Shown here: one piece after another, positions 41,194 through 51,158 of the stretch
How the letters are laid out: every line of letters starts with the position of its first letter
How positions within the stretch are numbered: the stretch's first letter is position 1
Assembly: GCF_014207135.1 (NCBI RefSeq)
Contig: NZ_JACHCC010000004.1
Span: 62,001-126,000 of the forward strand
Direction: 5' to 3'
DNA from: Pedobacter cryoconitis
GTDB taxonomy: Bacteria; Bacteroidota; Bacteroidia; Sphingobacteriales; Sphingobacteriaceae
Length of the DNA: 64,000 nt
Program-made: the position numbers and the translations under genes
The notes under the pieces: generated by a model
The model's input: only the letters and a program-made list of their open reading frames with translations
What the model was told of the DNA's origin: nothing
Database searches by the model: none

Positions 41194-44100
41194 TTAATTT
41201 TTATCATAGAGCCATACCCGCAATAGAGAAATCAGCTGGTCTACATCAACTGGCTTGGAAATATAGTCAGATGCACCCGCAGCTATACATTTTTCTCTGT
41301 CTCCCATCATTGCCTTCGCAGTAACAGCCAATACAGGCAAATGTTTCAACGCATTTATTTTTCTAATCTCTTTGGTACTTTCATATCCGTCCATCTCCGG
41401 CATCATCATATCCATTAGTACAATATCTACAGATGGGTTCTCTTTCAGCAATTGTAATGCTTCTTTACCGTCTGTAGCAGCCAGTACTTTCATCTTATGC
41501 TGCTCCAGGGCTTTGGTTAAGGAAAAGATGTTTCTTACATCGTCATCCGCAATCAATACGGTCTTATTATTCAGCACTTCATATAAACCACCCAGACCTT
41601 CGCTTGCCTTTTTAGACTTGCTTTCCCCCGATTTCTCCTCCACCAGATGCAGGAACAAACCTGCTTCATCCAGAATCCGCTGATACGAATGTGCCGTTTT
41701 GACTACGATAGAATCTGCATATTGTTTAATTCTGCGCTCTTCTCCCTGAGACAGATTCTTTCCTGTAAAAATGATAATAGGAAGGTTCTCCAGTCCCTCG
41801 CTTTTTTTAATCGTCTCGAGAGTCAGATAGGCGTTTTTATCCGGGATACCCATATCCAGAATGACACAGTCCACTTCTTTTTTATGCAGGGCATCTACAC
41901 TCTGGGATACATTATTGACTACCTCGGTCTGTATATCATGGTTACTCAGAAAATAACTGAGTGCCTTGGCATGCTGTTCGTTTTCCTCAACAATCAATAC
42001 TTTTTTAGGATGGCGGCTCAGTGCATCTTCCAGTTTCTGGAAGATCTGTTTCATATGCTCCAGGGCTACCGGTTTATTGATAAAATCAACAGCACCCTTT
42101 AACAAACTCTCTTTTTTCACCTCCAGAGAAGACATAATATGAACCGGAATAGGTCTGGTTGCCGGATTCGCTTTCAGCTCCTCCATGACCTGCCATCCAT
42201 CTTTAATGGGTAATTGTATATCCAGCAATATGGCTAATGGCTTAAAGTGGTTGGCCATATCAATGCCGATATCACCTCTGACTGCTACAATGCCTTTATA
42301 ATTCCGCTTACGGGTAAAACTCAGCAGTGTTTTCGCAAATGCTGTGTCGTCTTCAATGATCAGGATAACTTTATCCCCCTTAACAATATTTTCACGGTCA
42401 TCTTCAATTTCCTGTGGGATACGGTCAACCGTAAACCGCTCTGGTAATATCGTTAAAGCAGGCTCTTTTACCGGCTCGGCTTTGTAATCTGCAGTCGCGT
42501 AAATCTCCTCTTCCAACTCGGCAGCAATACCGTCTACAGGCAGGGAAAGCAGAAAAGTACTGCCTTTATGCTCGGTGCTGGTCAGTTCAATTTCACCACC
42601 CAGTAATTTTGCAAGCTCACGGCTGATGGACAGCCCCAGTCCTGTACCGCCAAACTTTCTCCTGGTAGAGCCATCTGCCTGTTGAAAGGCCTCAAATACC
42701 AGTCCCTGTTTAGCCGCCGGAATACCAATGCCCGTATCTGTCACTTTGAAAAGCAGCAATCTTTGTTTACTGTCGTTACTGATATCCAGTGTTACACTTC
42801 CTTTACTGGTAAACTTAATCGCATTGGAAAGCAGATTCTTCAAAATCTGCTCCAGACGCATTTTATCTGTATAAAGGGTAAGGTTATCCCCTTCTATGTT
42901 AATTCGCAAGTCCAGATTTTTGTTTTTCGCAATCGGATTAAACAGGGAACGCATATCTGAAGACACCTCGTTCAGGCTGACATCCGTTAGTTCCAGCTTC
43001 ATCTTACCGGCCTCAATCTTCGATAGATCTAAAATTTCATCAATCAGGCCTAACAATCCCTGACCGGAACTCTGGATGACTTCTGCGTACTCTACATATT
43101 CGGGGTCAAGGCTTTCATTTTCTGACATTAATTTAGAAAGCAGCAGGATAGAATTCAATGGCGTCCTTAACTCATGGGACATGTTAGCCAGGAATTCGGA
43201 TTTATATTTTGTACTCTGTTCCAGTTGCTCTGATTTTTGCTGGATTTCGAGGTTATGTTCATGAATCAGCTGGTTTTTCTCTTCCAGTAAGGTTGTTCTT
43301 TCTTCCAGCTCCTGATTACTCTGCAAAAGTTCTTCCTGCTGTACGCGGAGCTCTTCTTCAGAAGTCTGTATTTTTTGTGTCTGGGCTTCCAGCTCTGCAT
43401 TCAGGCCTTCCAGCTCACTATGTTGTGCCTGAAGTTCTTCAGCCTGTGCCTGCGTTTCTTCCAGAAAATCCTGTAACCTCTTCCGGTTCTGGGCAGCATA
43501 CACAGCTACCCCAATATTCTCAGATATTGTATTAAAGAAATCTAACTGTAAAGGACTGAAGGTATTCATGGAACCAAGTTCCATCACCCCAACAACACGC
43601 TTGTTTCTGATCACCGGAACAGCAACAATATTTTTTGGTCTGGTGTTTCCTGCGGCATAACTGATGGTCATCTCTCCTTCAGGGATATCATTCAGCAGAA
43701 TCTGTTTACCAGATTTCAATACCTGCCCCACTAATCCCTCTCCCTGTTTCAGAATTTGTTTCCTCTGGTCTTCCTCCAGGGCATAACTTCCGGTCAGATG
43801 CAGCAAACGGTCTTCTTCCAGCAAATAAAAGGCCGCTACCTGTGCACCAGTATGTTGAATTATAGTCTCTAAAACGTCATGGGCTAAGGTATCCAGATTC
43901 TTTTCCCCAACCATTTGATCATTCAGATTGGCAATGCCAGTCTGAAGCCATTCCTTATCTCCCAGTAAGGTAAAGGAGTAATTCAAAGATTCGGCCATTG
44001 CGTTTAATGATCCACCTAAGCGGCCTAAATCATCTTTCGCCTCTTCATCCAGCCTGATCTCATAGTTCCCCTTTGAAATCTGTCCTGCAAGATCCTGGAT

Positions 44101-44787
44101 CACCTGTATTCTTCGTTCAATTTCTTTATTTGTCTCTTCCTGTTGTAATTGTAGCTTAACTCTGACATTGAAATCGGATGATACTCTCCGGTAAAAGAAT
44201 ATGGTAATTAAAAAGGCCATCAAAGCAGCAAAGAGAATTAAAACGGGGGTATAACCAGCCAGTTTATTCTGATTCGCAGTACGCACGTCCAATAAATTCT
44301 GTTCTTCGATCTGCATCCTTTTAATCACTTTCCTGGCCTTATCCATATATTCTTTGCCAATCAGTAACTCACCGGTACTCACAGATCCACCTCTCCTTTT
44401 AATCTCAATAGTTTTCTCCAGGATATTTAACCTTCCTTCAATAATTTCCCGCAGTTTACTGATATTGGCCAGTTGTTCAGGATTATCTGTAGTCTGTTCC
44501 TGTACGGTATCCAGCAATAAAATAGCAGCCGCTTTAGCTCCTTTATAGGGATCCAGAAAAACCTCATCTCCCGTCAACAGAAAACCACGCTGTCCTGTTT
44601 CTGCGTCCTTCAGAGTAGATAAAATGCCATCGGTATTCGTAATAATGGAATGACTATGTGAAACCAGTTTTGAGTTTTTAATCAGGTTACTGATACTGAC
44701 ATAAGAAGCCGCAGAACTGATAAAAAGCAGTAATAAAGATAACCCCAGACCAAAACGCAGGTTATTTTTCAATGTTCTTTGCATCAT
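41194..44787 (-). CDS. Hybrid sensor histidine kinase with CHASE3, HAMP, GAF and three receiver domains
   Basis: A 1197-residue membrane kinase. Transmembrane helices lie at about 12-33 and 178-199, with a CHASE3-type periplasmic sensor between them. A HAMP domain (about 200-270), GAF domain (about 295-430), a long coiled coil (about 435-530), the dimerisation domain with His538 in NMSHELRTPLNS and the ATPase domain (NLLSNAIKF, DTGIGIP, GGTGLGLS) follow. Three receivers complete it: Asp856, Asp978 and Asp1126. Receiver 2 has VKTAHS where the conserved Lys-Pro is expected, so it may be degenerate. Second gene of the signalling operon, 14 bp after the REC-kinase. Confidence 0.95.
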   Translation of the reverse strand: MMQRTLKNNLRFGLGLSLLLLFISSAASYVSISNLIKNSKLVSHSHSIITNTDGILSTLKDAETGQRGFLLTGDEVFLDPYKGAKAAAILLLDTVQEQTTDNPEQLANISKLREIIEGRLNILEKTIEIKRRGGSVSTGELLIGKEYMDKARKVIKRMQIEEQNLLDVRTANQNKLAGYTPVLILFAALMAFLITIFFYRRVSSDFNVRVKLQLQQEETNKEIERRIQVIQDLAGQISKGNYEIRLDEEAKDDLGRLGGSLNAMAESLNYSFTLLGDKEWLQTGIANLNDQMVGEKNLDTLAHDVLETIIQHTGAQVAAFYLLEEDRLLHLTGSYALEEDQRKQILKQGEGLVGQVLKSGKQILLNDIPEGEMTISYAAGNTRPKNIVAVPVIRNKRVVGVMELGSMNTFSPLQLDFFNTISENIGVAVYAAQNRKRLQDFLEETQAQAEELQAQHSELEGLNAELEAQTQKIQTSEEELRVQQEELLQSNQELEERTTLLEEKNQLIHEHNLEIQQKSEQLEQSTKYKSEFLANMSHELRTPLNSILLLSKLMSENESLDPEYVEYAEVIQSSGQGLLGLIDEILDLSKIEAGKMKLELTDVSLNEVSSDMRSLFNPIAKNKNLDLRINIEGDNLTLYTDKMRLEQILKNLLSNAIKFTSKGSVTLDISNDSKQRLLLFKVTDTGIGIPAAKQGLVFEAFQQADGSTRRKFGGTGLGLSISRELAKLLGGEIELTSTEHKGSTFLLSLPVDGIAAELEEEIYATADYKAEPVKEPALTILPERFTVDRIPQEIEDDRENIVKGDKVILIIEDDTAFAKTLLSFTRKRNYKGIVAVRGDIGIDMANHFKPLAILLDIQLPIKDGWQVMEELKANPATRPIPVHIMSSLEVKKESLLKGAVDFINKPVALEHMKQIFQKLEDALSRHPKKVLIVEENEQHAKALSYFLSNHDIQTEVVNNVSQSVDALHKKEVDCVILDMGIPDKNAYLTLETIKKSEGLENLPIIIFTGKNLSQGEERRIKQYADSIVVKTAHSYQRILDEAGLFLHLVEEKSGESKSKKASEGLGGLYEVLNNKTVLIADDDVRNIFSLTKALEQHKMKVLAATDGKEALQLLKENPSVDIVLMDMMMPEMDGYESTKEIRKINALKHLPVLAVTAKAMMGDREKCIAAGASDYISKPVDVDQLISLLRVWLYDKN

Positions 44788-44801
44788 AAAAAGGAAATAT
44801 G

Positions 44802-45926
44802 TTAATCTGTTTCAGTTATTGAAATTACAGGGATATTGAAATAAAATTCAGACCCTTCTCCTAAAGTACTATTCACCCCTACAGTTCCGCCATGCCGCTC
44901 TATAATCTCGGCCGAAATATACAAACCGATCCCCAAGCCCTGGAAATGGATAGATGTCTCTTCTACTCTGTAGAATTTATCGAAAACGCTCTTTTGCTGC
45001 TCGGGCTGAATCCCAATACCAAAATCCCGTACAGCCACAGTTACCCGGGCATCTTCTGCTTTTACAGTCAGGTGTACTTCATTGGTTCCCGGGGCATATT
45101 TGATTGCATTGGTCAGGAAATTCACCACAACCTGCTCAATACGCATTTCATCTGCAAAAATCTCTTCAGGAACATGGCCCGTTTTGGTAATCTTAAATTC
45201 CGGGTTAGATTGATGGATAATTTCTATAATGCTGTCCAGCAGCACATTCAGGTTAAAGTATTTTTTATTGAATTTCAGTTTACCGCTTTCAATTTTAGAA
45301 ATATCCAGCAGATCGGCAATCAGGTCATTTAATTTATCCAGTTGTAACTGGGCCTTTACCAGGTGTTTCTTAACTGTTGGAATATCCCCTTTATCTACAC
45401 TTCTTTCCAATAACTGTACATAGCCCTTGACACTGGTCAGCGGTGTTTTTAATTCGTGACTGGCAATACTGATAAATTCGTCTTTTTTTCTTTCAGCTCT
45501 TTTCCTGGTTTCTATCTCCTCCAGCAGTGTTTTCTGGATTTCTATTAATTTCCTGCTCTGCTCGTAAATCCGGTAAAACGTCTTCACTTTCAACAAGAGA
45601 ATATTAATATCTACGGGTTTGGTAATATAGTCCAGTCCTCCGGAAGAGTAACCTTTGGTTATAAAGTTCAGTTCAGTATTCGCTGCTGATAAAAATATAA
45701 TAGCAGTTTCTTTAGCTTTGCTATATCCTGCGATTGCTTCTGCAACCTCAAATCCATCCATACCCGGCATCTGAACATCCAGAATGATTAATACATAAGC
45801 TGTTTTAAGGACTTTTCTGAGTGCTTCCTCGCCCGAGGAGGCTGTATCTACTTCAAAATTATGTCTTTCGAGAACCTTTTTTAAAGAGATCAGATTCTCT
45901 GGTGTATCATCTACTATCAGGATCAT
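44802..45926 (-). CDS. Receiver-histidine kinase
   Basis: A 374-residue soluble kinase. An N-terminal receiver domain (about 1-120: IVDDTPENL, ILDVQMPGMDG with phosphoacceptor Asp, ITKPVD) is joined by a short coiled coil to HisKA (ISIASHELKTPLTSVKG) and HATPase (NFLTNAIKYA, FGIGI, GLGIGLYI). It is the first gene of the six-gene operon and may link receiver input to the hybrid kinase and the CheR/CheB pair. Confidence 0.94.
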   Translation of the reverse strand: MILIVDDTPENLISLKKVLERHNFEVDTASSGEEALRKVLKTAYVLIILDVQMPGMDGFEVAEAIAGYSKAKETAIIFLSAANTELNFITKGYSSGGLDYITKPVDINILLLKVKTFYRIYEQSRKLIEIQKTLLEEIETRKRAERKKDEFISIASHELKTPLTSVKGYVQLLERSVDKGDIPTVKKHLVKAQLQLDKLNDLIADLLDISKIESGKLKFNKKYFNLNVLLDSIIEIIHQSNPEFKITKTGHVPEEIFADEMRIEQVVVNFLTNAIKYAPGTNEVHLTVKAEDARVTVAVRDFGIGIQPEQQKSVFDKFYRVEETSIHFQGLGIGLYISAEIIERHGGTVGVNSTLGEGSEFYFNIPVISITETD

Positions 45927-46055
45927 TATAATGAATAAATAAGAATCAACTATTCGCTATTCCCATTCTGGGGGGCAATAGCATTCAAAATTTATGCAAA
46001 ATAGAGAATTTATTTTGCTTAAGCCGGGTATTGCGGCGATATCACGGGTTTACCG

Positions 46056-46898
46056 CTAAAGCTGGGAACTATTAAAAGTATCACCCTGGTTAATATCCCC
46101 GGTATCAAATCCTTTTTTAAACCAATAGACCCGCTGTGCAGAAGTCCCATGGGTAAAGGCATCCGGAACAACTTCTCCCCGGGTCTGTTTCTGCAGTTTA
46201 TCATCTCCGATTGCATTAGCAGCATTCAGGGCTTCTTCCAGATCTCCTGGTTCAAGTAGAAAATCTTTAAATTTCTGTGCACGATTAGCCCACAGACCGG
46301 CGAAAAAATCTGCCTGCAGCTCCAGTTTTACAGAAAGTTTATTGTATTCCTTTTCAGATAAAGATCCACGGGCACGTTGTAACTTTTCTGATATACCCAG
46401 TAAATTCTGGACATGATGACCTACCTCGTGGGCAATGACATAAGCCTGGGCAAACTCGCCGGCAGCACCAAAACGGTCTTTCAGTTCCTGATAAAAACTC
46501 AGGTCTATATATACTTTGTGATCTCCGGGACAGTAAAAGGGTCCTACGGCTGCGTCAGCACCACCACAGGCAGATGTGGTACTGCCTGTAAAAACATGGA
46601 GTTTAGGATGCTCATATGTTCTGCCCATTTTACTGAACTGATCATCCCAGACCTGCTCGGTAGAAGCAAGAACATCTCCGACAAATTTGATTCCAGGGTC
46701 ATTGGGGTTACTTTTAACCACCTGGGTCTGAGCCTGGTTATCCAATGGCAGCTGTGAAACCAATCCGGTAAGATCAGTACCAAAAAACAGACCTACTATA
46801 ATTACAATCAGGCCAATACCCCCACCCAGCATCGTTCTGCCGGCCGGGACACCCCTTGCGTCTTCTACATTATCACTAGTCTTACCGAACCACTTCAT
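46056..46898 (-). CDS. Neutral zinc metallopeptidase, YpfJ-type membrane protein
   Basis: A 280-residue protein with one membrane segment near residues 24-42 (MLGGGIGLIVIIVGLFFGT) and a C-terminal periplasmic domain. The zinc motif HEVGHH is in YVIAHEVGHHVQN near 160; ACGGADAAVGPFYCPGD is another conserved block of this family (the two cysteines could pair). DFFAGLWANRA supplies a third-ligand region. The substrate is unknown. Confidence 0.9.
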   Translation of the reverse strand: MKWFGKTSDNVEDARGVPAGRTMLGGGIGLIVIIVGLFFGTDLTGLVSQLPLDNQAQTQVVKSNPNDPGIKFVGDVLASTEQVWDDQFSKMGRTYEHPKLHVFTGSTTSACGGADAAVGPFYCPGDHKVYIDLSFYQELKDRFGAAGEFAQAYVIAHEVGHHVQNLLGISEKLQRARGSLSEKEYNKLSVKLELQADFFAGLWANRAQKFKDFLLEPGDLEEALNAANAIGDDKLQKQTRGEVVPDAFTHGTSAQRVYWFKKGFDTGDINQGDTFNSSQL

Positions 46899-46925
46899 AT
46901 TTTTTTGCGTTGATCTTTATAACAA

Positions 46926-46959
46926 ATTTCTAATCCGATTGTTGTACCGGATTAGAAAT
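46926..46959 (-). terminator. Hairpin at the gltX 3' end
   Basis: ATTTCTAATCCG (46926-46937) pairs perfectly with CGGATTAGAAAT (46948-46959), directly downstream of the gltX stop on the minus strand, with a mildly T-rich tail. Confidence 0.7.
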
Positions 46960-46961
46960 AG

Positions 46962-48470
46962 CTATGCAAAAGCAGCTAATGCCGCTAAAATCCGCTCTTT
47001 AGTCTCGGCCGAGCCTAAGGTTACCGCAATATCAAATACCCCAGGACCAAATTTGCCACCAACCAGCATGATGCGGAAAGGCAACATCAGTTCTCCCGGT
47101 TTCAGATTGTGTTCAGTTGCCAGGGACTTAAATTTCTCTTCCAGTTCCAAAGTCGTAAACCCGTCTTCGATTGCCGGCAGATAGGCGTTGAAAAAATCTG
47201 CTTTCTCAGCAGTCCATTTACTTTTTACAGCCGGAAGATCATATTCGACCGGTGCCTTAAAGAAATATTCACTCTGCGCCACGAAATCAGTCAGCAGGTT
47301 ACATCTGTCTTTGATCAGACCGATAACTTTTAATGCAAAATTATCATCCGTTAAATCAATTCCTTTAGCTGAAAACTCCTGTTTTACTATATCCAGCAAA
47401 TCTGCTGCATCTGTATGTTTAATCCATTCATGGTTATACCATTTGGCCTTTTCAAAATCAAATTTGGCCCCAGCTTTACTGATTCTTTCCACAGAAAATT
47501 TATCGATCAGTTCGGCCATAGAGAAAAGCTCCTGATCTGTCCCGTCATTCCAGCCCAACATAGCCAGCAGGTTTACAAAAGCCTCAGGCATAAAACCTAA
47601 CTCTCTGAAACCTTTGGTCATATCACCGGTTTTAGGGTCTGTCCAGTTCTGTGCATAAACCGGAAAACCTAAACGGTCACCATCACGTTTGCTCAGTTTT
47701 CCATTTCCATCCGGTTTTAAGATAAGGGGTAAGTGTGCCCAGTTTGGCATTTCATCTTCCCATCCCAGATATTTCCATAATAAGATATGAACAGGTGCCG
47801 AAGGCAACCATTCTTCTCCCCTGAAAATATGACTGATTTTCATCGCCCTGTCATCGGCAACTACAGCCAGGTGATAGGTCGGCATTCCATCTGCTTTTAA
47901 AAGCACTTTATCATCTACCAGATTCGTGTCAAAACTAACCAGTCCACGGATCATGTCCACAAATGAGACATGCTCGTTTTCAGGCATTTTGATACGGACA
48001 ACATGGGGAGTATTATTTTTAAGGAGCGCATCTACTTCTTCAGAAGAAAGGGTCAGTGAGTTTCTCATACCCATTCTCGATGTCTGTCCGTACAGGAAAT
48101 TAGGAATTTCTTTCCGTTTCACATCCAGTTCTTCGGGGGTATCAAAAGCATAATAAGCAAAACCGTCATTGATCAGCTGCTCTGCATATTGTTTATAGGT
48201 AGATTTACGTTCACTCTGACGGTATGGAGCATACTCACCACCAACCTGAGGACTTTCATCTGCCTGAATGCCACACCAGGCCAGGCAGGAGACAATATAT
48301 TCTTCTGCACCTTCAACAAAACGGGTCTGATCGGTATCTTCGACACGCAGGATGAAAGTACCATTGTGTTTTTTGGCAAATAAATAATTAAATAAGGCCG
48401 TGCGTACACCACCTAAATGAAGGCCCCCTGTCGGACTGGGCGCAAATCTTACTCTAACTTTCTTTTCCAT
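46962..48470 (-). CDS. gltX: Glutamyl-tRNA synthetase
   Basis: Class I synthetase of 502 residues from the ATG at 48468-48470 (MEKKVRVRFAPSPTG); the longer upstream open frame precedes the promoter box and is not family-like. The HIGH-equivalent is PSPTGGLHLGG at about 9-19 and the KMSKS-equivalent is KLSKRDG near 255. With glnS also present, this should be a discriminating GluRS. Confidence 0.97.
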   Translation of the reverse strand: MEKKVRVRFAPSPTGGLHLGGVRTALFNYLFAKKHNGTFILRVEDTDQTRFVEGAEEYIVSCLAWCGIQADESPQVGGEYAPYRQSERKSTYKQYAEQLINDGFAYYAFDTPEELDVKRKEIPNFLYGQTSRMGMRNSLTLSSEEVDALLKNNTPHVVRIKMPENEHVSFVDMIRGLVSFDTNLVDDKVLLKADGMPTYHLAVVADDRAMKISHIFRGEEWLPSAPVHILLWKYLGWEDEMPNWAHLPLILKPDGNGKLSKRDGDRLGFPVYAQNWTDPKTGDMTKGFRELGFMPEAFVNLLAMLGWNDGTDQELFSMAELIDKFSVERISKAGAKFDFEKAKWYNHEWIKHTDAADLLDIVKQEFSAKGIDLTDDNFALKVIGLIKDRCNLLTDFVAQSEYFFKAPVEYDLPAVKSKWTAEKADFFNAYLPAIEDGFTTLELEEKFKSLATEHNLKPGELMLPFRIMLVGGKFGPGVFDIAVTLGSAETKERILAALAAFA

Positions 48471-48481
48471 ATTATGATCCA

Positions 48482-48489
48482 CAAAGATA
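48482..48489 (-). promoter_or_regulatory. TAnnTTTG -7 box for gltX
   Basis: TATCTTTG on the minus strand, 11 bp before the gltX ATG, which implies a very short leader and supports the start chosen. Confidence 0.6.
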
Positions 48490-48559
48490 TATTTTTTAAA
48501 CGCTTGCCGTTCAATTGATATCTTTTTGAATGCTATTTTGTATTTTGCCTCCATATTCT

Positions 48560-49774
48560 ATGAATCCATACGAAAAAAAGCGCCGCTGGAAGTTCTTCCT
48601 ACTTATTTTTGCGATTGTAATCGGGACCGCATCGGTGTTCTACAGTGATTTTTTTGTAAAAAAAATGGAACGGGAAGAACAGGTTCAGTTTCAGTTATAT
48701 GTAAAAGTAACCGAACAATCTCTGGTGATGTATGATGATGAACGTTTTACCGACCTGATCGGTACGATTATACAAAACACCAAACTTCCGGTTATCATCA
48801 CCGGGGGGGACGGGACTATTACTGCCTATCAGGGCCTCGACTCAACTAAAACCAACTACGTACTGGATAAACAGCCGACAAAAAGATACGATCCTGCCTA
48901 TTTTGAAAGGGAACTGCGACAGATGAAGTTACAGCACCCAGGCACGCCTATCATTGGTATGGATGGTAAAATCTGGCATATTTATCACAAGGACTCTTTT
49001 ATTTTAACACAGCTCAGGTATTTCCCTTTTATACAACTGGGAGTTATCGCCCTGTTTTTACTGACGGCTTATGTTGCTTTCAGCTCGGCCAGGAGGGCCG
49101 AACAGGATCAGGTATGGGTCGGAATGGCCAAAGAAACCGCGCACCAGCTGGGTACCCCCATTTCATCTTTAATGGCCTGGGTTGAGCTGATGAAATCGCG
49201 TTTTAATGCAGAAGACGATCCGCTGATCGCAGAAATGGAAAATGATATTAAAAGACTGGAGGTTATTACTGACAGGTTTTCTAAAATTGGGTCCAAACCT
49301 GTACTGGAAGATCATGTGGTCTATACGGTAATCAGCAACTTCATTCAGTATTTCCAGCTGAGAACATCGGACAAGGTTGTCTTTAAGATTACGGGCGATG
49401 ATCAGGTCCGTGCCTTACTGAATATCCCGCTGTTTGACTGGGTGATTGAAAACCTGCTTAAAAATGCCGCAAATGCGATTGAAAATGAAGGCAACATTAC
49501 CGTTAACATTATTGAACATTTAGCTAAGGAAGAAGTATATATTGACGTCTCTGATACAGGAAAAGGTATTCCCAGATCTAAATTCGATGCTGTTTTTCAG
49601 CCGGGATATACCACCAGAAAAAGGGGCTGGGGATTAGGATTATCTTTGACTAAACGTATTGTTGAAAATTATCATAGTGGTCAGATCTTTGTCAAAGACT
49701 CTGAATTAGGCAAAGGCACCACTTTTCGTATCATCCTGAAAAGCAGTATTACTTATGAACCGACCTCAACCTAA
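48560..49774 (+). CDS. Membrane sensor histidine kinase
   Basis: A 404-residue kinase with two membrane segments (about 11-29 and 155-176) enclosing a periplasmic domain of about 125 residues of unknown ligand. The phosphoacceptor is His195 in ETAHQLGTPISS, the HQLGTP variant box common in Bacteroidota. The ATPase domain shows NLLKNAANAI, DTGKGIP and the G2 box WGLGLSL. No response regulator is adjacent. The gene overlaps the DinB gene by 20 bp. The ATG at 48560 is chosen because the upstream extension overlaps the gltX promoter region. Confidence 0.93.
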   Translation: MNPYEKKRRWKFFLLIFAIVIGTASVFYSDFFVKKMEREEQVQFQLYVKVTEQSLVMYDDERFTDLIGTIIQNTKLPVIITGGDGTITAYQGLDSTKTNYVLDKQPTKRYDPAYFERELRQMKLQHPGTPIIGMDGKIWHIYHKDSFILTQLRYFPFIQLGVIALFLLTAYVAFSSARRAEQDQVWVGMAKETAHQLGTPISSLMAWVELMKSRFNAEDDPLIAEMENDIKRLEVITDRFSKIGSKPVLEDHVVYTVISNFIQYFQLRTSDKVVFKITGDDQVRALLNIPLFDWVIENLLKNAANAIENEGNITVNIIEHLAKEEVYIDVSDTGKGIPRSKFDAVFQPGYTTRKRGWGLGLSLTKRIVENYHSGQIFVKDSELGKGTTFRIILKSSITYEPTST

Positions 49775-50258
49775 CGAGTACCCTGTATGGGCAGTAAACT
49801 ACATTGAAAAGATAAGTGGTGATGTGATGGACGTATTACATCGCCAGTCTGATGAATTCCCTGATTTCGTCTCTGGACTGACCGCAAAAGCAGATTATAC
49901 TTATGCGCCGGGAAAATGGACCATCAAAGAGATGACTGGTCATATCATCGATACCGAAAGGATCTTGGTTTACCGCCTGACCTGTTTTGCCCGCGGAGAA
50001 AAAAGTGAGCTCCCTGGTTTTGAGGAAGATGACTATGTAGCCAATGCACATTTTGCAGACCGCGACCTCGAGAGTCTTACCGGAGAGTTCAGATTGCTGA
50101 GAAAAGCAAACCTCTATTTATTCCAGTCGCTGAATGAGCACGAATTAAACCGCAGCGGAACAGCTTCTGAGAGACAAATCTCTGTTCGTGCCCTGCTGTA
50201 TGTCATTGCAGGCCATGTTGCCCATCATACTCAAATCATTAAAGACAGATACCTATGA
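49755..50258 (+). CDS. DinB/YfiT-like four-helix metalloprotein
   Basis: A 167-residue DinB-fold protein. The three metal-binding His are visible: His in TGHIIDTERI near residue 61, and the pair in AGHVAHHTQI near the C-terminus. APGKWTIKEM and LRRLTCFARGE-type segments match the DinB_2 group. Such proteins often act as thiol-dependent S-transferases or are of unknown function. It overlaps the kinase gene by 20 bp and the thioesterase gene by 4 bp. Confidence 0.9.
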   Translation: MNRPQPNEYPVWAVNYIEKISGDVMDVLHRQSDEFPDFVSGLTAKADYTYAPGKWTIKEMTGHIIDTERILVYRLTCFARGEKSELPGFEEDDYVANAHFADRDLESLTGEFRLLRKANLYLFQSLNEHELNRSGTASERQISVRALLYVIAGHVAHHTQIIKDRYL

Positions 50259-50686
50259 TCTGGTTTACCGAATTTACTCCCGAACAACTTAATAACAGGC
50301 CTAAAAATCATCTGGGCGGCTTACTGGATATCCAATTCACCGAAATTGGTGAAGACTGGGTAACTGGAACGATGCCTGTGGATGAGCGCACACATCAGCC
50401 AGCCGGCATATTACACGGAGGGGCCTCTGTTGTGCTTGCAGAGACCCTGGGAAGTATTGCTTCCTATATGTGTATAGATCCCGAATCTTTTCAGGCAGTA
50501 GGGCTCGAAATTAATGCCAATCATTTACGTCCGGTTAAAAGTGGAAAAGTAACCGGAATCTGTAAATCTCTGCACAAGGGCGCAAAAACCCATGTCTGGG
50601 AGATCAAAATTTACGATGACAGAGGAAAAATGAATTGTATCAGCCGTTTAACTGTAGCTATCATTCCCAAGTCCCCTGCCAGCTGA
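50255..50686 (+). CDS. Hotdog-fold thioesterase (PaaI/MenI-like)
   Basis: A 143-residue acyl-CoA thioesterase. The hotdog signature PAGILHGGASVVLAETLGS is at about 46-64, with the catalytic Glu in LAETLGS, and the pattern LEINANHLRPVKSGKV is typical of MenI-like 1,4-dihydroxy-2-naphthoyl-CoA thioesterases. The specific substrate is an inference. The ATG overlaps the DinB stop by 4 bp. Confidence 0.88.
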   Translation: MIWFTEFTPEQLNNRPKNHLGGLLDIQFTEIGEDWVTGTMPVDERTHQPAGILHGGASVVLAETLGSIASYMCIDPESFQAVGLEINANHLRPVKSGKVTGICKSLHKGAKTHVWEIKIYDDRGKMNCISRLTVAIIPKSPAS

Positions 50687-50689
50687 AGA

Positions 50690-51043
50690 TCAGTGTTTTT
50701 GTTTTAGTTCCTGCTGATCGAGCCATTTCTTCTCAATGGCATAAGAACAGATCAAACCCAATCCGCCAAAGATGGCGATACAGCCAAAATATACGGCCAC
50801 TTCCTGATCTGAATGCAGGTTGAAACTAATAGTGCCTATTAAAGAGACCAGAAAACCTAAACCCAGACCGACCAGTAATAAACCGAACTTGAGACTAAGA
50901 AAAGGTTTTGGGGCAGAAGCACCTTCATTTGGATTGATGCCACGCTCTATTAAGGCCATTCTTTCTTTGCTCATTAAATATCTGATTCCAAAAATCATCG
51001 CGAATCCGCAAATGAATAAGGTAATTGGGACTAAAAATTCCAT
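50690..51043 (-). CDS. DUF6249-like small membrane protein
   Basis: A 117-residue protein with membrane segments near 4-21, 51-70 and 81-100. A short charged loop, SKERMALIERGINPNEG, is the recognisable block of DUF6249 members, which are found mainly in Bacteroidota, usually downstream of ECF sigma genes. The function is unknown. Confidence 0.8.
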   Translation of the reverse strand: MEFLVPITLFICGFAMIFGIRYLMSKERMALIERGINPNEGASAPKPFLSLKFGLLLVGLGLGFLVSLIGTISFNLHSDQEVAVYFGCIAIFGGLGLICSYAIEKKWLDQQELKQKH

Positions 51044-51158
51044 ATTTTTATAATTTTAAATGTGAATACGCTGTTTTATATGTGTTATGATACTACGACA
51101 ACATGATTTACAATCAGGTTACACCAGCCAGCATTTTTTTTCTTAAACCAACATCACT

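Noticed and set aside
41647..42102. A 151-codon plus-strand open frame within the hybrid kinase
   Set aside because: It is a shadow of a well-supported coding region in another frame.
44892..45332. A 146-codon plus-strand open frame within the receiver-kinase gene
   Set aside because: It is antisense to a clear histidine kinase and shows no family features.
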